A stretch of DNA of 64,000 bases from Veillonella parvula (GTDB lineage: Bacteria; Bacillota; Negativicutes; Veillonellales; Veillonellaceae), in assembly GCF_902810435.1 (NCBI RefSeq), contig NZ_LR778174.1, positions 979,501 to 1,043,500 on the forward strand, in the 5' to 3' direction. Position numbers and translations under genes: made by a program. The first letter of the stretch is position 1; each line of letters starts with the position of its first letter. The notes under the pieces are model-generated. The model made no database searches and was not told the origin of the DNA. It worked only from the letters and a program-made list of their open reading frames with translations. Below, in pieces: positions 49,428 through 58,386 of this stretch.

Positions 49428-49585
49428 TATTAATTGATTTGATGTAATGACATTATTATTACTTGTGTGCTATAAAAGCTATTGTTATGAATGATAATAG
49501 TAATTTAATATTCTGATTATATATCCTCATCTTTCTAATTAAGCTATTTAAAATACCTATGTATGATATGTGAATAGCTGCCTAT

Positions 49586-49605
49586 GAAAGATGGGGATCT
49601 TTCTT
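49586..49605 (+). other. Hairpin downstream of the BASS gene
   Basis: GAAAGAT (49586-49592) and ATCTTTC (49597-49603) close a GGGG tetraloop. The following T run is short. Between 49428 and 49612 I see no gene, and this hairpin may be a weak terminator. Confidence 0.4.
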
Positions 49606-49612
49606 GTAAATA

Positions 49613-49641
49613 TTGACATTCTATAGCTTTATTGGTAAAAT
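49613..49641 (+). promoter_or_regulatory. Predicted promoter of the cysS T-box transcript
   Basis: TTGACA (49613-49618) and TAAAAT (49636-49641) are separated by 17 bp. Confidence 0.75.
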
Positions 49642-49647
49642 ATTTTT

Positions 49648-49905
49648 ATATATGAATATAGATTATTTTAATAGCTGAGACTGAAAGAAGTACTCTACAA
49701 CTAACTTTTTAGCGAGAACCGATGGTGGGAGGGTTCATGGATAGGTAGATGAAATGCATTCACGAGCTGACACTCCGATTATAGGTAGGTTTGTCCGGCG
49801 ACGCACCGTTATGCGATGAGTGGGTATCGCTATTGGTACCTAACAGAGTGGAACCGCGGACCATCGTCTCTGTATGAGATGAGAGGTCTTTTTTATTTTA
49901 CAAAA
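49648..49905 (+). promoter_or_regulatory. T-box riboswitch (Cys specifier) ahead of cysS
   Basis: The leader contains the T-box AGAGTGGAACCGCGG at 49845-49859, followed by a terminator hairpin and TTTTTT (49859-49894). Stem I shows AGTA and the AGCGAG-GATGGTG-GAG pattern of its distal part (about 49712-49731). The codon TGC at 49755-49757, followed by A, sits in the expected specifier loop, so uncharged tRNA-Cys should cause readthrough into cysS. Confidence 0.92.
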
Positions 49906-49923
49906 TTGGAGGCATCGGTAACG

Positions 49924-51372
49924 ATGAGAGAAATTACTGTTTATAATACTATGACGCGCCAAAAAGAGGTTTTTAATCCTGTAACACCAGGTGAGGCAAA
50001 AATGTACGTATGTGGTGTCACACCATACAATCATCCTCATATTGGCAATGCTCGTCCTTTTGTGACTTGGGACGTAATTCGTCGCTATATGAAACATGTA
50101 GGCTATAAAGTAACCTATGTACAAAACTTTACTGATGTGGATGATAAAATCATCAATACTTCTAATGGTGAAGGCGTCTCTTGGGATACCATTGCAAATC
50201 GTTATATCGATAGTTATTTTGAAGTAATGGATGCATTAGGTGTACAACGGGCTGATATGTATCCACGTGTATCTACGCATATTGATGATATCATTGCTAT
50301 GATTAAAACATTGATTGACAAGGGCTACGCCTATGAACTCGATGGCGATGTATATTATAGTGTGGAGAAATTTGAACATTACGGTGAGTTATCTGGTCGT
50401 ACATTAGACGATATGGAGGCAGGCGCACGTATTGAAGTAGATGGTCGTAAGAAGAATCCTATGGACTTTGCTTTGTGGAAAGCAGCAAAACCTGGTGAAC
50501 CTTATTGGGAAAGCCCATGGGGGAATGGTCGTCCAGGCTGGCACATTGAATGTTCTGCTATGAGCCAAAAATATTTAGGCACAGAATTTGACTTCCACGG
50601 TGGTGGTAGCGATTTGATTTTCCCTCATCATGAAAATGAAATTGCTCAATCAGAAGGTTGCTCTGGTCAACATCCAGCAGTGCGCTACTGGTTGCACAAT
50701 GGTTTTATCACTATTAACTCTGAAAAAATGTCTAAGTCCTTGAATAATTTCTTCTTGGTAAAAGATATTTTAGAACAATATAGTCCTGATGCATTGCGTT
50801 ATTTCTTATTGAGCACGCATTACCGTAGCCCATTAGATTTCTCTGATGAGCGTCTAGAAGAAGCTAATAAATCTTTGGAACGGTTAAGCACAGCTATTGA
50901 AAACCTTCTTTACCTTGAAAAATGTGAGCCAGGCTCATGTGATGAAGCTCAACGCTTATTAGAAAAAGCGAAAGCATACGAAGAAGAATTTGAGGATGCT
51001 ATGAGTGATGATTTCAACACTGCTCTAGCAACTTCTAGTATGTTCGGTCTTGCAAAAGAAATTAATATCTACTATCAAGCTGTAACAAGTAGAGAAGGCG
51101 TTGTTTGCCAAGAGGCAATTGCTGAAGTGAAACGAATCTTCAAATTTATGACAGATGTTATTGGTGTTCTTGAAAAAGCTTGGGAAGGCAATACGGGTGC
51201 TAATGCTGCTGAATACGAAGAATTAATGCAAGTTATTCTTTCTGTACGTCAAGCTTGTCGGGACCAAAAGCAATGGGCATTAGCTGATTGTATTCGCGAT
51301 CGATTAGCTGAGATTGGTATTACTATTGAGGACTCCCCTCAAGGTGCACGGTGGAAAAAACGTGAAGTTTAA
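49924..51372 (+). CDS. cysS: Cysteinyl-tRNA synthetase
   Basis: This 482-residue class I synthetase has CGVTPYNHPHIGNARPF (zinc-ligand Cys and HIGH-type motif), GWHIECSAMS (second zinc region), FPHHENEIAQ and KMSKS. ATG at 49924 follows GGAGG; an in-frame ATG at 49816 would lie inside the T-box. Its 3' end overlaps mrnC by 11 bp. Confidence 0.96.
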   Translation: MREITVYNTMTRQKEVFNPVTPGEAKMYVCGVTPYNHPHIGNARPFVTWDVIRRYMKHVGYKVTYVQNFTDVDDKIINTSNGEGVSWDTIANRYIDSYFEVMDALGVQRADMYPRVSTHIDDIIAMIKTLIDKGYAYELDGDVYYSVEKFEHYGELSGRTLDDMEAGARIEVDGRKKNPMDFALWKAAKPGEPYWESPWGNGRPGWHIECSAMSQKYLGTEFDFHGGGSDLIFPHHENEIAQSEGCSGQHPAVRYWLHNGFITINSEKMSKSLNNFFLVKDILEQYSPDALRYFLLSTHYRSPLDFSDERLEEANKSLERLSTAIENLLYLEKCEPGSCDEAQRLLEKAKAYEEEFEDAMSDDFNTALATSSMFGLAKEINIYYQAVTSREGVVCQEAIAEVKRIFKFMTDVIGVLEKAWEGNTGANAAEYEELMQVILSVRQACRDQKQWALADCIRDRLAEIGITIEDSPQGARWKKREV

Positions 51373-51838
51373 ACAATTTCAATTCTTAAAGAATGAAGCG
51401 ATAAAAAAACTGACGGCTCTTGAAGAAGAGCCGCTTCGTTTGCGTAATCGGACTATAGAAGAGTGCCTAAGTGCTGATGCAGTTATGCTAGCTTATATCG
51501 GCGATGCAGTATACTCCATGTATGTACGCGAACGAGTAGTGCAAATGAATATCACAAAGGTACAGGTATTGCATACAATTGTTACTGAATTTATTTGTGC
51601 TAAATCACAGGCGAAAGTATTGCTAGAAATAGAAGATGCTTTCACAGAAGAGGAACAAGCTATTGCACGCCGTGCTAGAAATAGTAATGTAAACGTGCCT
51701 AAAAGTAGTACTGTTCAAGAATATCGCAGTAGTACGGCCTTTGAAGCAGTACTAGGATTTCTTTATGAAACGCGCCAAGAAGACCGCTTACAGCATATCT
51801 TGGGGCAAGCCTTTTCTATAACTCTACGAGGTATGTAG
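51362..51838 (+). CDS. mrnC: Mini-ribonuclease III
   Basis: This 158-residue RNase III-fold enzyme lacks a dsRNA-binding domain. In B. subtilis it matures 23S rRNA. The catalytic acidic segment is MLAYIGDAVYSMYVRERV, and AFEAVLGFLYE holds the second acidic site. The GTG at 51362 follows GGTGGA and overlaps the cysS end. The order cysS-mrnC-rlmB-yacP-sigH is conserved with Bacillus. Confidence 0.93.
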   Translation: MKFKQFQFLKNEAIKKLTALEEEPLRLRNRTIEECLSADAVMLAYIGDAVYSMYVRERVVQMNITKVQVLHTIVTEFICAKSQAKVLLEIEDAFTEEEQAIARRARNSNVNVPKSSTVQEYRSSTAFEAVLGFLYETRQEDRLQHILGQAFSITLRGM

Positions 51839-51839
51839 T

Positions 51840-52571
51840 ATGGATAATTATATTGTAGGTCGCAATGCGGTTAAAGAAGCCCTTAAAAGTGGCCGTTCTA
51901 TTCAACGTATTCTGGTCAGTGAAGATAAGGTAAAAACAGGGTTAGCTGATATTGTAGGCCTTGCTAAATCTCAAGGAATTGAAGTTAGACCTACACCAGT
52001 TAAACAGATGAATAAGTACGATTTGGAGGTACCACATCAAGGGGTTATAGCTCTTGTATCGGCCGTTCAATTTAAAGAATTGGGAGAGGTATTACAAGAA
52101 ACGACACATGAGGTTCCTTTACTCATCTTAACGGATGGGGTTGAAGACCCACATAATATGGGAGCTATCATTCGTACTGCTGAATGTGCGGGAGCTACGG
52201 CTGTACTCATTCCTAAACGACATAATGCGCCTATTAATGCTACTGTTGCAAAGACATCTGCTGGAGCTATTGAACAAATTCCACTTGTACAAATTGGCAA
52301 TGTAGTGCAAACCATTAAACAACTTCAAAAACAAGGATTTTGGGTAATGGGGGCTCATATGGAAGGTGATCGTACCTTGTATGAAGCAGATATGACAATT
52401 CCTACGGTTATAGTCATTGGTAATGAAGGTAAGGGGATTAGTCGCGTTGTAAAAGAAGCTTGTGATTTCCTTGTAACAATTCCTATGTATGGAAATTTGA
52501 ATTCTTTGAATGCATCTGTTGCAGCTGCAGTTCTTATGTATGAGGCGGTACGTCAACGCCAGGCGAAATAA
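51840..52571 (+). CDS. rlmB: 23S rRNA 2'-O-methyltransferase RlmB (TrmH family)
   Basis: This 243-residue SPOUT methyltransferase begins with an L30e-like substrate-binding domain (IVGRNAVKEAL) and carries the AdoMet knot motifs DPHNMGAIIRTAECAGA, VIGNEGKGI and SLNASVAAAVLMYEAVRQ. Methylation of G2251 is the E. coli role; the exact site here is inferred. It starts one base after the mrnC stop. Confidence 0.9.
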   Translation: MDNYIVGRNAVKEALKSGRSIQRILVSEDKVKTGLADIVGLAKSQGIEVRPTPVKQMNKYDLEVPHQGVIALVSAVQFKELGEVLQETTHEVPLLILTDGVEDPHNMGAIIRTAECAGATAVLIPKRHNAPINATVAKTSAGAIEQIPLVQIGNVVQTIKQLQKQGFWVMGAHMEGDRTLYEADMTIPTVIVIGNEGKGISRVVKEACDFLVTIPMYGNLNSLNASVAAAVLMYEAVRQRQAK

Positions 52572-52573
52572 TC

Positions 52574-53107
52574 ATGCTAAAAGATATTTTAATTGTAGAC
52601 GGCTATAATGTTATTTTTGCTTGGACTCATTTGAAAAAATTGGCTCATGAGTCTTTAGAACATGCGAGAATGGAGCTTCGAGATAGATTGTTGAACTATG
52701 GTAAATTTAAGGGTTACGAAGTAATCCTTGTATTTGATGGTAAGTATACAAAATCTGGAGGTTCCATTGAATCTATTACAAGTGGATTTATCGAAGTGTA
52801 TACTGAGGATGGAGAAACGGCGGATTCCTTTATTGAACGAGAGGTATTTTTACGTAAAGGCAAATATACTAATGTATATGTTGTAACCTCCGATGGGGCA
52901 GAACAGAATCAAATTCTAGGCTCTGGCGGGTTGCGCATTCCTGCTCGTGAGTTGCAAAATATGATTCGTATTGCTAAGGAAGAAGAACGACTTCAATATG
53001 CTCATGAACATAGACGTGATCAATTCTCAGTGCGTCGTAATGAAGTGGGAGGTTTATTATCTCCTGAAGTTGCTGAAAAGCTCGAGAAATTGCGTCGAGG
53101 TCATTGA
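52574..53107 (+). CDS. NYN-domain endoribonuclease, Rae1/YacP-like
   Basis: This 177-residue NYN (PIN-like) domain protein begins ILIVDGYNVIFAW with the first catalytic Asp. VFDGKYTKSGG and VTSDGAEQNQILGSGG supply further acidic residues. In B. subtilis the homologue Rae1 cleaves mRNA in the ribosomal A site. It sits between rlmB and sigH as in Bacillus. Confidence 0.9.
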   Translation: MLKDILIVDGYNVIFAWTHLKKLAHESLEHARMELRDRLLNYGKFKGYEVILVFDGKYTKSGGSIESITSGFIEVYTEDGETADSFIEREVFLRKGKYTNVYVVTSDGAEQNQILGSGGLRIPARELQNMIRIAKEEERLQYAHEHRRDQFSVRRNEVGGLLSPEVAEKLEKLRRGH

Positions 53108-53110
53108 TAG

Positions 53111-53139
53111 TTGAAAATCATATACCGTTCCAGTATAAT
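53111..53139 (+). promoter_or_regulatory. Predicted sigH promoter
   Basis: TTGAAA (53111-53116) and TATAAT (53134-53139) are separated by 17 bp. Confidence 0.65.
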
Positions 53140-53180
53140 AAATATATTGGTTTTTCTCGCTCAATTGTAAGGAGGAGCTT

Positions 53181-53855
53181 ATGAAAATGATTCATACACG
53201 CAAGTCCGATTACAATTTCAAGGAAATGACCGATGAGCAAGTTGTGGTCATAGCTCAGGAAGAGCAAAATGAGTTTGCAATCGATTATATTGTTAATAAA
53301 TATAAGAACTTTGTAAGAGCTAAGGCTCGCTCCTATTTTTTGGTAGGTGCCGACCGAGAGGATATCATCCAAGAAGGGATGATTGGACTCTATAAGGCGA
53401 CGCGAGATTTTAAACATGATAAATTAGCGTCTTTTAGAGCCTTTGCGGAACTTTGTATAACTAGACAAATTATTACAGCTATTAAATCGGCTACAAGACA
53501 AAAACATGCGCCTTTGAACTCCTATATATCCTTAAATAAACCGGTGTATACAGAGGACTCTGAGCGTACATTGATTGAAATGCTATCTTCAACAAAGATT
53601 ACAAATCCTGAAGACCTCATTATCAGTCAAGAGGAACTAGATGATATTGAGCGCAATATTGGTCATATTTTAAGTGATCTCGAATGGGAAGTCTTGGAAG
53701 GATACCTTGATGGACGTTCCTATCAAGAAATGGCTGAGGTCACAGATCGTAGTGTTAAATCTATTGATAATGCGCTACAAAGGGTAAAACGTAAATTAGA
53801 GAAGTATTTAGAACATCGTGTATTGGGCTCGCATCGAGCATCACAGGAAGGATGA
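53181..53855 (+). CDS. sigH: RNA polymerase sigma factor, SigH-like
   Basis: This 224-residue sigma-70 family factor has region 2 (YFLVGADREDIIQEGMIGLY, FRAFAELCITRQIITAIKSA) and region 4 (LEGYLDGRSYQEMAEVTDRS). Similarity in both regions and the position after yacP match SigH, which in Bacillus drives early sporulation and competence genes. The present organism appears non-sporulating, so a competence or stationary-phase role is more likely. GGAGGAG precedes the ATG. Confidence 0.88.
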   Translation: MKMIHTRKSDYNFKEMTDEQVVVIAQEEQNEFAIDYIVNKYKNFVRAKARSYFLVGADREDIIQEGMIGLYKATRDFKHDKLASFRAFAELCITRQIITAIKSATRQKHAPLNSYISLNKPVYTEDSERTLIEMLSSTKITNPEDLIISQEELDDIERNIGHILSDLEWEVLEGYLDGRSYQEMAEVTDRSVKSIDNALQRVKRKLEKYLEHRVLGSHRASQEG

Positions 53856-53860
53856 CAGTC

Positions 53861-54097
53861 GTGACAAATTTCTTAATGATTGTAGAAGTAATCGTATCTA
53901 TTTTATTAATTGTAGTAGTTGTTGCACAAAATAGCAAAAATGCAGGCATGGGCGGTGCTGTTTCTGGTGCGGCAGACTCTTCTTTTGGTGGTAAGCAACG
54001 CGGTTTAGATGCTTTCTTATCTAAATGTACGATTATATTGGGGATTATCTTTGCTGTGTTGAGCTTAGTGTTAGGGGCAATGATTAATCAATTCTAA
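53861..54097 (+). CDS. secG: Preprotein translocase subunit SecG
   Basis: This 78-residue inner-membrane protein has two hydrophobic helices. The pattern VVVVAQNSKNAGMGGAVSGA, then FGGKQRGLDAFL, is typical of SecG. The GTG at 53861 is favoured because AGGAAGG ends at 53851; the ATG at 53852 has no spacing to that site. Confidence 0.92.
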   Translation: MTNFLMIVEVIVSILLIVVVVAQNSKNAGMGGAVSGAADSSFGGKQRGLDAFLSKCTIILGIIFAVLSLVLGAMINQF

Positions 54098-54102
54098 TGA
54101 TG

Positions 54103-54130
54103 AAAGCCTGCTTTGCAGGCTTTTTCTTTT
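54103..54130 (+). terminator. Terminator between secG and rnr
   Basis: AAAGCCTGC (54103-54111) pairs with GCAGGCTTT (54115-54123), followed by TTCTTTTTT. Some transcripts must pass it or start after it to express rnr, as no clear promoter follows. Confidence 0.85.
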
Positions 54131-54155
54131 TTCATCCTAATAAGGGGGTGCAGAT

Positions 54156-56519
54156 TTGAAGAAGAAGGTATTGGACTTTTATAAATCTATACAACCACAT
54201 GCATACCATATTGAGGATGCAGCAATGGATAATCGTATTCGAGGTGGCAAAGATCTTGAAATGTTTATTCGATCTGCGAAAATGCTCGCCCGTGAAGGCG
54301 TATTAACTTCATCTCGACCAGATGTATACCGATATGAAGATCAACAGCATGAAGAATATGAAGGTATCTACAAAGGATATCGTAAATCTTATGGATTTGT
54401 TATTATGCTAAATGATGAAGATATTTATGTAGCAGAACAAAATAAAGGAACTACTATGCATAATGATAAGGTACGTGTTCGTATTGTACCATCAGATTAT
54501 ACAAAGCATAAACGTGAAGGCATCATCGTTGATGTTATTGAGCGTGCTAATGAAACCATAGTTGGTACTTACGACAGACAACAACACTTCGGCTTTGTTG
54601 TACCAGATGATGAACGTATTGGAACAGATATTTTTGTAGATTTAAAAGATACTTTAGATGCTCGGAGTGGAGCTAAGGTACTAGTAAAAATTACAAAATG
54701 GCCTGAAGGCAATAAAAAACCTGAAGGAATTATAACAGAAATTTTAGGCTATAAGGGGGATGTAGGCCTAGACATTAACTGTATTATGGCTAATCATAAG
54801 ATTCCTTTTGCATTCCCTAAAGAGGTAATTGAGGCAAGTGAGAAGATAGATACTATTGTTCATGAAGATCCGAAGCGGTGGGATCTTAGAGACTTACAAA
54901 TGGTAACTATCGATGGAGAAGATGCAAAAGATCTTGACGATGCTGTAAGTGGTCGTAAATTACCAAATGGTAATTATGAGCTAGGCGTACACATTGCGGA
55001 TGTTAGTCATTATGTTACTTCAGGCCAGCCTATTGATAATGAAGCATACAAGCGGGGGACTTCAGTTTACTTAGTGGACCGCGTAGTACCAATGTTACCA
55101 GAGGTATTATCGAATGGTATTTGTAGTTTAAATGCCCATGAAGATCGCTATGCTATGACGTGTATGATGGAAATTGATGATTCAGGTACAGTTGTTAATT
55201 ATCGTATTCGTCCGTCTATTATCCATGTAGGACGTCGTTGCAGCTATAAAGAAGTTTATAAAGCGTTAGAGGAAAATATTGTTCCTGACGATTTAGTAGA
55301 TTTTATTCCTATGCTTCGTGACTTAGCAGAAATTTCTAAGATTTTAAATCGTATGCGTCGTCGTAGAGGGGCATTAGACTTTGATTTTTCGGAATATAAG
55401 GTATTACTTGATCTCGATGGTACACCGTTGCGTATCGTAAAACGCGATCGAACTATGGCAGAGCGGCTTATCGAAGAATGTATGCTCATTGCTAATGAGA
55501 CGGTAGCTACGCATTTAAAGGATACTCAACGTACATCGGTATATCGTATTCATGAACATCCTAGTGAAGAAAAATTGGATTTATTCCAAAAGGTATTACA
55601 TTATTTAGGTCAAACTCTTGTCCTTAGTGCTGATGGTGTAACACCACGAGATTTCCAAAAAATCCTTGATGTAGTGAAGGGACAAGATATCGAGCAAGTG
55701 GCTCAAATTATGACCTTACGTTCTATGCAGCAAGCGAAATATAGCATTGAAAACGTCGGCCATTTTGGGTTAGCATCCACTTGCTATACGCATTTTACAT
55801 CTCCCATTAGACGTTATCCGGATTTGATGGTACATCGACTTTTAAAAGCGGATATGCACTGGAAGGGTGGATACTCTAAACGAGATGTAGATGAAGCTTT
55901 CTTAGCTGGTGCTGTGGAACATTCTTCCATACAAGAACAAGTGGCAACCGAGGCAGAACGAGAAACTACGGATCTAAAGAAGACTCAATACATGGTTCCA
56001 TTTGTAGGTGAAGTTTTTGAAGGCACTATTGCGAGCATAACCTCCTTTGGCATGTTCGTAGAGTTAGAGAATGGTATCGACGGTCTCGTGCATATTAGCA
56101 TGATGAACGACGATTATTATTTCTTTGACGAAGAACATTTTGTTCTTGTTGGTAAGCGGACAGGTAAAACCTATCACTTAGGTGAAAAGGTTACTGTTAC
56201 ACTTGTAAAAGCCGATGTAGAAAAGAAACAAATCGATTTTGTTCTTGGTGAAGTAGATAATCTGATGGCTATCCAAGAACAATTGAGTAGTGGCTCTGAC
56301 CATGCTACTAGTCGTGATGGTTTTGGAAATCTAAAGGGGCGAAAGTCATCCCGAAAAAACGGTAGAAAAACTTCTAAACGAGATGATTCAAAAGCTGGGC
56401 GTTCTAGATATGATGCTTTCAGTAAAAAATCTAAAAAAGGTAAATCGAGTCGCAAGAAGTCAAATAAAGCTACAAAACGTAGTCAATCTAAAAAATCTAA
56501 AAGTAAACGTAAACGATAG
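54156..56519 (+). CDS. rnr: Ribonuclease R
   Basis: RNase R is a processive 3'-to-5' exoribonuclease that degrades structured RNA and, with tmRNA-SmpB, the faulty mRNA. The 787-residue protein has N-terminal cold-shock domains, the RNB catalytic block (TIDGEDAKDLDDAVSGRKL, with the metal-binding Asp cluster), an S1 domain (VFEGTIASITSFGMFVELEN) and a 70-residue Lys/Arg/Ser-rich tail. It starts with TTG after AAGGGGGTG. It stands before smpB, its functional partner. Confidence 0.95.
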   Translation: MKKKVLDFYKSIQPHAYHIEDAAMDNRIRGGKDLEMFIRSAKMLAREGVLTSSRPDVYRYEDQQHEEYEGIYKGYRKSYGFVIMLNDEDIYVAEQNKGTTMHNDKVRVRIVPSDYTKHKREGIIVDVIERANETIVGTYDRQQHFGFVVPDDERIGTDIFVDLKDTLDARSGAKVLVKITKWPEGNKKPEGIITEILGYKGDVGLDINCIMANHKIPFAFPKEVIEASEKIDTIVHEDPKRWDLRDLQMVTIDGEDAKDLDDAVSGRKLPNGNYELGVHIADVSHYVTSGQPIDNEAYKRGTSVYLVDRVVPMLPEVLSNGICSLNAHEDRYAMTCMMEIDDSGTVVNYRIRPSIIHVGRRCSYKEVYKALEENIVPDDLVDFIPMLRDLAEISKILNRMRRRRGALDFDFSEYKVLLDLDGTPLRIVKRDRTMAERLIEECMLIANETVATHLKDTQRTSVYRIHEHPSEEKLDLFQKVLHYLGQTLVLSADGVTPRDFQKILDVVKGQDIEQVAQIMTLRSMQQAKYSIENVGHFGLASTCYTHFTSPIRRYPDLMVHRLLKADMHWKGGYSKRDVDEAFLAGAVEHSSIQEQVATEAERETTDLKKTQYMVPFVGEVFEGTIASITSFGMFVELENGIDGLVHISMMNDDYYFFDEEHFVLVGKRTGKTYHLGEKVTVTLVKADVEKKQIDFVLGEVDNLMAIQEQLSSGSDHATSRDGFGNLKGRKSSRKNGRKTSKRDDSKAGRSRYDAFSKKSKKGKSSRKKSNKATKRSQSKKSKSKRKR

Positions 56520-56527
56520 AGGAGAAT

Positions 56528-56998
56528 ATGGCAAAGAAATCTAGCCCATCGCTTATTGCTGACAATCGTAAGGCGCGTCATGATTTTCATATTCATGAAA
56601 CCTATGAAGCTGGTATTGCTTTAACAGGAACTGAAATAAAGTCTATTCGTCAAGGTAAGCTTAATCTTAAGGACAGCTTTTGTCGTATAGATAAAGGGAA
56701 AATTTTATTGTATGGTGTACATATCAGTCCGTATGAACAAGGTAATCGTTTTAACCATGAACCGGAGCGGACACGCAAGTTGTTGATGCATAAATCTGAA
56801 ATCAATAAGTTACATGCTCAAGTTAAGGAAAAAGGATTTTCTTTAGTGCCGCTAAACTTTCATTTCAGTCACGGTTATGTAAAGGTTACTGTAGGTCTAG
56901 TAACTGGTAAGAAACTTTATGACAAGCGTCAAGATATGGCGGAACGTGATGCCAAGCGCGATATTGCTAAGCGAATCAAAGAACAACAAAAATATTAA
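56528..56998 (+). CDS. smpB: SsrA-binding protein SmpB
   Basis: SmpB delivers tmRNA to stalled ribosomes. The 156-residue protein shows ARHDFHIHETYEAGIALTGT and EIKSIRQGKLNLKDSF, and ends with the basic helix KRDIAKRIKEQ that enters the mRNA channel. It is cotranscribed with rnr, and ssrA lies 2.7 kb downstream. Confidence 0.96.
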   Translation: MAKKSSPSLIADNRKARHDFHIHETYEAGIALTGTEIKSIRQGKLNLKDSFCRIDKGKILLYGVHISPYEQGNRFNHEPERTRKLLMHKSEINKLHAQVKEKGFSLVPLNFHFSHGYVKVTVGLVTGKKLYDKRQDMAERDAKRDIAKRIKEQQKY

Positions 56999-57006
56999 GA
57001 GTCATA

Positions 57007-57040
57007 AGGAATCAAGTCGATATGGCTTGGTTCTTTTTTA
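57007..57040 (+). terminator. Terminator after smpB
   Basis: GAATCAAG (57009-57016) and CTTGGTTC (57026-57033) pair with one G-T, followed by TTTTTT. Confidence 0.75.
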
Positions 57041-57045
57041 TATAT

Positions 57046-57077
57046 TTGTTAACTATAATATTTTTAGTGGTTGATAA
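57046..57077 (+). promoter_or_regulatory. Candidate BirA operator
   Basis: TTGTTAACT (57046-57054) and GGTTGATAA (57069-57077) are inverted half-sites separated by 14 bp. They resemble the Firmicute BirA box (TTGTTAACC and GGTTAACAA); the left arm matches 8 of 9 and the right arm 7 of 9, by recall of the consensus. The right arm overlaps the -35 of the downstream promoter. Confidence 0.65.
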
Positions 57078-57099
57078 AAATACAGTGAGAATTTATAAT
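57071..57099 (+). promoter_or_regulatory. Predicted promoter of the bioW operon
   Basis: TTGATA (57071-57076) and TATAAT (57094-57099) are separated by 17 bp. The -35 lies within the candidate BirA box. Confidence 0.7.
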
Positions 57100-57153
57100 G
57101 TAAACAATAAGAGGTGTTTGTAGTTGACATTTTCTAAGTAGAGGAGATATATT

Positions 57154-57654
57154 ATGAATCAGAACATTCGGTACATTACAGAGGTTGCTATTTTAACTGC
57201 CATGATTACTGTATTAGGGGCTATTAAAATACCTAATGTCATTCCAGGTATAGAGTTTCAACTATCAGCCCCGTTGGCGGTAGCGATATGTGCCGTATTC
57301 GGATTTAAAAAGTATATTATAAGTGGTTGTTTATCTAGTCTAATAGGCTTAGCATTAGGTACTCAAACTATTTTAAATGTTATGATTGCTATGCAATTCC
57401 GGCTCATTGTGGGACTAATCCTTTGGATTTGCCATAATCACATGATAGGTATTATGGTTTCTGGTCCAATTGCATCTGCTTTAGCGCGATTATCCTTGTC
57501 TTTATACGTTGGTAAGGCTGCATTACCGATGATAGCTCTCGCAGTTCCAGGTATGATCTTTACAGTAATTATGGCACCAGTATTTGTGAAAGTATTCCAT
57601 AAAATTCACAACCAAGTACCTCAAAGTAATGTAGTTAAAGGTAAGGTATCATAA
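57154..57654 (+). CDS. Small membrane protein, ECF S-component-like, in bioW operon
   Basis: This 166-residue protein has about five hydrophobic helices. The start (RYITEVAILTAMITVLGAIK, then PNVIPGIEFQLSAPLAV) resembles substrate-binding S components of energy-coupling factor transporters in size and layout. I cannot place it in BioY or another named S family. It is the first gene of an operon with bioW (overlap of one base) and bioF, behind a candidate BirA box. Uptake of pimelate, or another biotin precursor, is a reasonable inference. No ATPase or EcfT gene is nearby. Confidence 0.75.
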   Translation: MNQNIRYITEVAILTAMITVLGAIKIPNVIPGIEFQLSAPLAVAICAVFGFKKYIISGCLSSLIGLALGTQTILNVMIAMQFRLIVGLILWICHNHMIGIMVSGPIASALARLSLSLYVGKAALPMIALAVPGMIFTVIMAPVFVKVFHKIHNQVPQSNVVKGKVS

Positions 57655-58382
57655 TGGACGAATTATATAGTGTGCGTATGCGCGCGGCTCAAGGTGGTCC
57701 CCATGAAAACGGGGGCCACCATATTTCTGGCGCAGAACGCATTGTGACCTTAAATCAAGTTGGAGCTATCGCTCAGTCTTTAGCCGAACGAGCACTACAT
57801 CATAGTAAGGGGACAGCTGATTTTATCAATATTACAGTGGACTTGATTCCTTCAGAAACAATTACATATATAGAATGCTTAAAAGTAAATGAACATTTTG
57901 CTAATACTGTTGCTGAGGCGCATCAATTAGCTGTTGAACTTTTACAGGGCGCTGATATTAGTGAAACTGCTGTTAAACATGCTATTTATCTATTAGAAGG
58001 TTTAGATTCATCTATGCGAGGTGCTATGTTGGTTGACGCAATTTCTGGTGAGCGCATAGATTCTGGTAACCGTGGTGTTCGCGTGAGTCATATGGACTCC
58101 TTTGATTCTGAAAAACTAGGGGATAATGAACATATGAGAGAGGCCTTAGTATTGGCCTCTAAAGTACAATCTGCTGAAGGGATTGTAGGTGAATTATGTT
58201 GGTCTGATGATCCTGATTACACAGTAGGCTATGTGGCTTGCAATGATATTTACCATCGAATTCCTAGCATGAAAGAATTTGGATCTAATCTAGGAGGGCG
58301 TGTATTTTTTGTTAAAACAAATACTGATGTGGACTGTGTAATCAAGTATTTGGAAAAAGCACCAGTACTTGTTCAGCGGTGA
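57654..58382 (+). CDS. bioW: 6-carboxyhexanoate-CoA ligase (pimeloyl-CoA synthetase)
   Basis: BioW activates free pimelate to pimeloyl-CoA with ATP. The 242-residue protein has the family start YSVRMRAAQGGPHENGGHHI and SGAERIV, with GSNLGGRVFFV near the end. It overlaps the membrane protein gene upstream and is followed at once by bioF. BioW implies that pimelate is the biotin precursor here, instead of the BioC/BioH route. Confidence 0.94.
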   Translation: MDELYSVRMRAAQGGPHENGGHHISGAERIVTLNQVGAIAQSLAERALHHSKGTADFINITVDLIPSETITYIECLKVNEHFANTVAEAHQLAVELLQGADISETAVKHAIYLLEGLDSSMRGAMLVDAISGERIDSGNRGVRVSHMDSFDSEKLGDNEHMREALVLASKVQSAEGIVGELCWSDDPDYTVGYVACNDIYHRIPSMKEFGSNLGGRVFFVKTNTDVDCVIKYLEKAPVLVQR

Positions 58383-58386
58383 TTGT

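Noticed and set aside
49924-51372. A GAA triplet near the T-box specifier might indicate a Glu or other specifier.
   Set aside because: The following TGC lies in the expected place before a purine and agrees with the downstream cysS.
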